From Ruegeria meonggei (GTDB lineage: Bacteria > Pseudomonadota > Alphaproteobacteria > Rhodobacterales > Rhodobacteraceae), in the NCBI RefSeq assembly GCF_900172215.1, contig NZ_FWFP01000004.1:124001-188000 (forward strand): a stretch of DNA of 64,000 bases, written 5' to 3'. The translations under genes and the position numbers were made by a program. The notes below the pieces were generated by a model that worked only from the letters and a program-made list of their open reading frames with translations, had not been told where the DNA came from and ran no database searches. Below are positions 61,515 to 64,000 of this stretch, one piece after another (the first letter of the stretch is position 1; every line of letters begins with the position of its first letter).

Positions 61515-61603
61515 TTACAATCTCCAAGATGAATCCAATTATCTGTCGAGAGTAACATAATTGAAAAACAGCACCAAATTGACCCATCAAGGCTCAAGAA
61601 TAT

Positions 61604-61619
61604 AACAACTAAAGTTGTT
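61604..61619. promoter_or_regulatory. Inverted repeat upstream of the 61514 gene
   Basis: AACAACT-AA-AGTTGTT is a perfect 7-bp inverted repeat with a 2-bp spacer, 90 bp upstream of the leftward hypothetical gene. It may be an operator. The regulator is unknown; the nearby ArsR-type protein is one candidate. Confidence 0.35.
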
Positions 61620-61671
61620 TGACTTGAAGAACTTCGGGACAGTGGTTTCTTATTTCGCACACGGTCTTAGC

Positions 61672-62346
61672 TTAACTGCCTACGTCGGACCTCTCACCCT
61701 CACCGGATAGCACGATTTGCATTTTGTCGGCGTCGAAAGGCTGCAGTAGTTCAAACGCTTCCTCAGCGCTGCCGTTCATCCATTGCTCATAGTCTTCCGG
61801 ATCCAGGATCACGGGCATTCTCTGCGGATGTATCGGTTTCACGATTTCATTGGCTGAGGTGGTGATGACGGTATAGGTCTCAGTCTCTTCCGGCCCTTCC
61901 TTGCCCTCGTACCGGGAAGTTTGCCACATGCCTGCAAAAGCGAACGGAGGGCGGTCCTCATCCACGTTGAGCGCGAACCAATAGTATGTTGCTGGATTGC
62001 GGCCCTTGGCTTCACAGAACGAACTGGCGGGCACCAGGCAACGTCTTTCCTCGAAACTCCATTTCCACAGCCCACTGGATCGCACTTTGTCGTCTCTGGC
62101 GTTGTTCCATGCGCCGGGCTGGATGATTGCGCCCGTCTTTTTGGACTTCTTTGTCGTGCGAAAGCCCCAACTCAAGGGAACCAGTTCACGCGACCCATCC
62201 TCGTCTTTTCTGACCACCGGGCCCATGTGTTTTGGGTAAATAGCAGGGAGGGGTTCGGCATTCCCAAGCCTGTTCTTCTCCGCTGCTACATCGAACAGAC
62301 GGCGCATCGCATCGGCGGGGATCATGTTGGAATACAGGTTGCACAT
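61672..62346 (-). CDS. SRAP-family protein (YedK/HMCES, abasic-site DNA-protein crosslinker)
   Basis: The protein has 224 residues. It starts M-C-N-L-Y, so the catalytic Cys2 is exposed after Met removal. The other SRAP residues are visible: Asn82 in W-N-N-A-R, Glu112 in S-F-C-E-A-K-G and His173 in I-H-P-Q-R-M-P-V-I-L. It forms a covalent bond with abasic sites in single-stranded DNA and shields them during replication. ATG 62346 is required for Cys2; the open frame extends 56 codons upstream across the LexA box. SOS control is likely from that box. Confidence 0.93.
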   Translation of the reverse strand: MCNLYSNMIPADAMRRLFDVAAEKNRLGNAEPLPAIYPKHMGPVVRKDEDGSRELVPLSWGFRTTKKSKKTGAIIQPGAWNNARDDKVRSSGLWKWSFEERRCLVPASSFCEAKGRNPATYYWFALNVDEDRPPFAFAGMWQTSRYEGKEGPEETETYTVITTSANEIVKPIHPQRMPVILDPEDYEQWMNGSAEEAFELLQPFDADKMQIVLSGEGERSDVGS

Positions 62347-62391
62347 CTGACAGACGGTACGCGCCAAATACGGTTTGGACAAGTTCGATAT

Positions 62392-62406
62392 GTTCGCTAA
62401 ACGTTC
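62392..62406. promoter_or_regulatory. LexA (SOS) box, alphaproteobacterial type
   Basis: GTTCGCTAAACGTTC is an exact match to GTTC-N7-GTTC, the direct-repeat LexA site of Rhodobacter and relatives. It lies 46 bp upstream of the SRAP gene, a typical SOS gene, and 4 nt upstream of the divergent small gene. A further GTTC at 62383-62386 lies upstream. Confidence 0.8.
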
Positions 62407-62409
62407 CGC

Positions 62410-62709
62410 ATGACGGGCTGGCCCTACCGAATCCCCTTTGACCTTTACGAAGAGCTTGAATCGCGCCGCGTTGACGATTGGCAAGCGGCCCTGCGTGCAT
62501 GGGCCAAGAACCACGGCCTAAAGCTCAAAATACAGTGGTGGGCGCAATTAGAGCGCAAAATTTCCGAACTGCATTCTATGCGCTTCACTGCAAAACCACA
62601 GGATTACTGGGCAGTGATCCGAGAATGGCTAGTGCGGCACGAGGTGCCTATACCGGGTAGATTTCCGGGTTGGCCCGAACAGGGTTCAGTGCGTGGGCAT
62701 GAAACATGA
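62410..62709 (+). CDS. Hypothetical small protein, divergent from SRAP
   Basis: The protein has 99 residues, rich in Trp, Arg and Glu, with no signal or membrane segment. The sequence (W-W-A-Q-L-E-R-K-I-S-E-L-H) looks like a helical globular protein. The ATG is only 4 nt from the LexA box, so if this start is right, LexA would directly block it as well. No ribosome site is present at normal distance, so a leaderless transcript or a later start is possible. Family unknown. Confidence 0.55.
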   Translation: MTGWPYRIPFDLYEELESRRVDDWQAALRAWAKNHGLKLKIQWWAQLERKISELHSMRFTAKPQDYWAVIREWLVRHEVPIPGRFPGWPEQGSVRGHET

Positions 62710-63231
62710 GTGCTGGCAACATCCCCAGAAAAAGCGAGTAGCCTAAAGGGAAAGGATGCGTCGAACTGATGATCCTGCCCGACCCAAATACCAATACGTG
62801 CACCATCAGGAGTATATTGGTTGAAGGAAGGGTGGTTGAGGGGCTGGACGAGGGGGTAAGCGCCAGCCCCTCACTCAAGGGGGTATACGGAGTGGTAGTC
62901 TTTATCCGTTAACCAATACGTACCTGTAGACTCATCTGATCGATATTGGGGAAACCCCTTAGTGCAGCACGTGCTGTCAAAAGGCTGTGGGACACACCCG
63001 AAATGGCGATTGAGGTTTGTTGTTCTGTTAATGAAACAGCCACATTTTTAACGTTTCCCCCTATTACACATCGGGCGCGGCGCGCCTTGAGGGAGTTTGC
63101 GATTTAGAAGAGGGGGTATGAGTTCGGCGCGTCGTGCCCCGGCTTCTCAGGATATTACCCGCAATTTGTCTCAAAATTTTTAACTGCCTGGGTGGGAGTG
63201 TCTGTCATTCTAGGGTGCGAGGTTTATCTAC
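62710..63231. other. Gene-free region with a large hairpin and short repeats
   Basis: No supported gene. It holds an 11-bp perfect inverted repeat, TGAGGGGCTGG (62837-62847) and CCAGCCCCTCA (62863-62873), around a 15-nt loop without a T run. There is a 10-bp direct repeat ACCAATACGT at 62790 and 62912, and a perfect 12-bp palindrome CAGCACGTGCTG (62965-62976). It may contain the promoter of the last gene. Confidence 0.5.
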
Positions 63232-64000
63232 ATGGAAGCAATTAAGGCGCTACACAGCACACTTTTGGGTGCGAAACGAGAGTTGGATTCAGGCACGAAA
63301 CCAAAAGAACGGCCACTTCGAACTTTACCCCCAAGCTTGCCGCCATGTCCCCCTGAGCACATTCTTCTTCCAGACAGTCATGTATTGGCCGAGTTACCTT
63401 GCACGCGGTATTGGCACGAGGAAAAGAGAAAGGATGTAAACGGTCTACCCGCTCCGGGGGTTCCACATTGGTTGCGACGCTTTGATTGGCTGGTTGGTTG
63501 GGAACATGGTTGGGTACAATCTGGGTTTTTTCCGAGGCATGTTTATTGCCACCCAAACGCCATGACGGGATTGCTGAGCTATTTGAAGGATAGTTTTCAA
63601 GAGAGAAACCCAGGCTCTTTCCTCGTAATTGGAGGTGGAGATACGCCGTTAAGCAGTCAAAGCAGGAGCACTATTCGGGGCCTGAAAAAGTACTTCAGGG
63701 ATATTTATTACGAAGCCTTTGATCGGTCTGTGCTTGGCGTGAAAATGATGCCAATTGGCCTGCAAGAGTTTTACATTCGCGGGTTTGAGAAGGACCTCCG
63801 TTCGGCAGTTAGGGCAAAGCCGCAAAAGACTCGCCTTGCTCTAAGCTCATTTGGAAAGTTCTGGCCAGGACTCGAAAAAACAATTCCCGATAGGACAAGT
63901 GCAAAAGAGTTCGCGGCAAGTTCTGACTTCATAACATGTGGCCCTTTTGCCCAACCTGAATACTACGAAGCGTTGGCCACGCATCATTACATGATTTGCC
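63232..64000 (+). CDS. Unidentified protein, truncated by the window edge
   Basis: An open frame from ATG 63232 runs to the right edge (256 residues visible). GAGG at 63219-63222 is 9 nt upstream, and an in-frame TAG at 63211 fixes the start. It has no signal peptide. The segments G-G-G-D-T-P-L near residue 137 and Y-Y-E-A-L-A-T-H-H-Y near the end vaguely recall exostosin-type glycosyltransferases, where a substrate loop follows such a stretch, but this is weak. The rest of the gene is needed for a call. Confidence 0.6.
   Translation, partial: MEAIKALHSTLLGAKRELDSGTKPKERPLRTLPPSLPPCPPEHILLPDSHVLAELPCTRYWHEEKRKDVNGLPAPGVPHWLRRFDWLVGWEHGWVQSGFFPRHVYCHPNAMTGLLSYLKDSFQERNPGSFLVIGGGDTPLSSQSRSTIRGLKKYFRDIYYEAFDRSVLGVKMMPIGLQEFYIRGFEKDLRSAVRAKPQKTRLALSSFGKFWPGLEKTIPDRTSAKEFAASSDFITCGPFAQPEYYEALATHHYMIC

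Noticed and set aside
62347..62514. Longer SRAP protein starting at 62514
   Set aside because: SRAP needs Cys at position 2, which only the ATG at 62346 provides; the extension would also span the LexA box.
1..64000. CRISPR arrays, insertion sequences, rRNA genes
   Set aside because: I saw no regularly spaced repeats, no transposase-like frames with terminal inverted repeats and no rRNA signature on reading through the window.

Overview
The window looks like chromosomal DNA from a marine alphaproteobacterium of the Rhodobacterales (Roseobacter group). The main clues are an aglEFGAK-type alpha-glucoside operon, a fused MaoC/phosphate acetyltransferase beside acetate kinase, a monomeric isocitrate dehydrogenase, and a LexA box of the alphaproteobacterial GTTC-N7-GTTC type. 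This placement is inferred from gene content. No 16S gene is present.

Positions 1-5148 hold the end of an unidentified Lys/Pro/Arg-rich protein, a Pta-AckA acyl-phosphate module, two small membrane-stress-type proteins, a D-lyxose/mannose isomerase and a fructokinase. Positions 5186-15010 form a glucoside locus. A LacI regulator and a GH1 beta-glucosidase fused in frame to glucokinase read leftwards. The ABC importer aglE-F-G, the GH13 glucosidase aglA and the ATPase aglK read rightwards. A perfect 16-bp LacI-type operator lies in the divergent region. Positions 15598-20142 hold a PotABCD-like polyamine-type importer.

Positions 20177-33461 are a galactoside locus. A leftward chain of ten closely packed genes encodes a sugar-binding protein, two permeases, a GH4 alpha-galactosidase, an IlvD/Edd dehydratase, an SDR sugar dehydrogenase, KDGal kinase, KDPGal aldolase, an SMP-30 lactonase and a GH42 beta-galactosidase. 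Together these make a complete De Ley-Doudoroff route. A divergent iclR-ATPase pair probably supplies the regulator and the importer ATPase. Positions 33620-37769 are a hydroxyproline catabolic operon. Then come a TPR gene broken by an in-frame TAA and the monomeric IDH.

Positions 41767-57509 are the most unusual part: twelve leftward genes without a recognised pathway. Seven of them encode two large dynamin-like GTPases, two smaller TRAFAC-type GTPases, a roadblock-like protein and two small unknowns, arranged as what looks like a duplicated module. The other five encode a membrane Ser/Thr kinase with a PDZ-like end, an FHA protein, a PP2C phosphatase and two secreted LysM-plus-solute-binding proteins. 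I read this as a phospho-signalling-controlled membrane-remodelling system. It resembles the T6SS kinase/phosphatase/FHA switch, but there are no T6SS structural genes here.

From tRNA-Leu(UAG) at 58242 to the end the DNA is more AT-rich. It carries small hypothetical genes, an ArsR-type regulator, a small membrane gene broken by TAG, an SRAP (YedK/HMCES) gene under a LexA box, and a truncated unknown ORF. It looks like accessory DNA beside a tRNA, although no integrase is visible.
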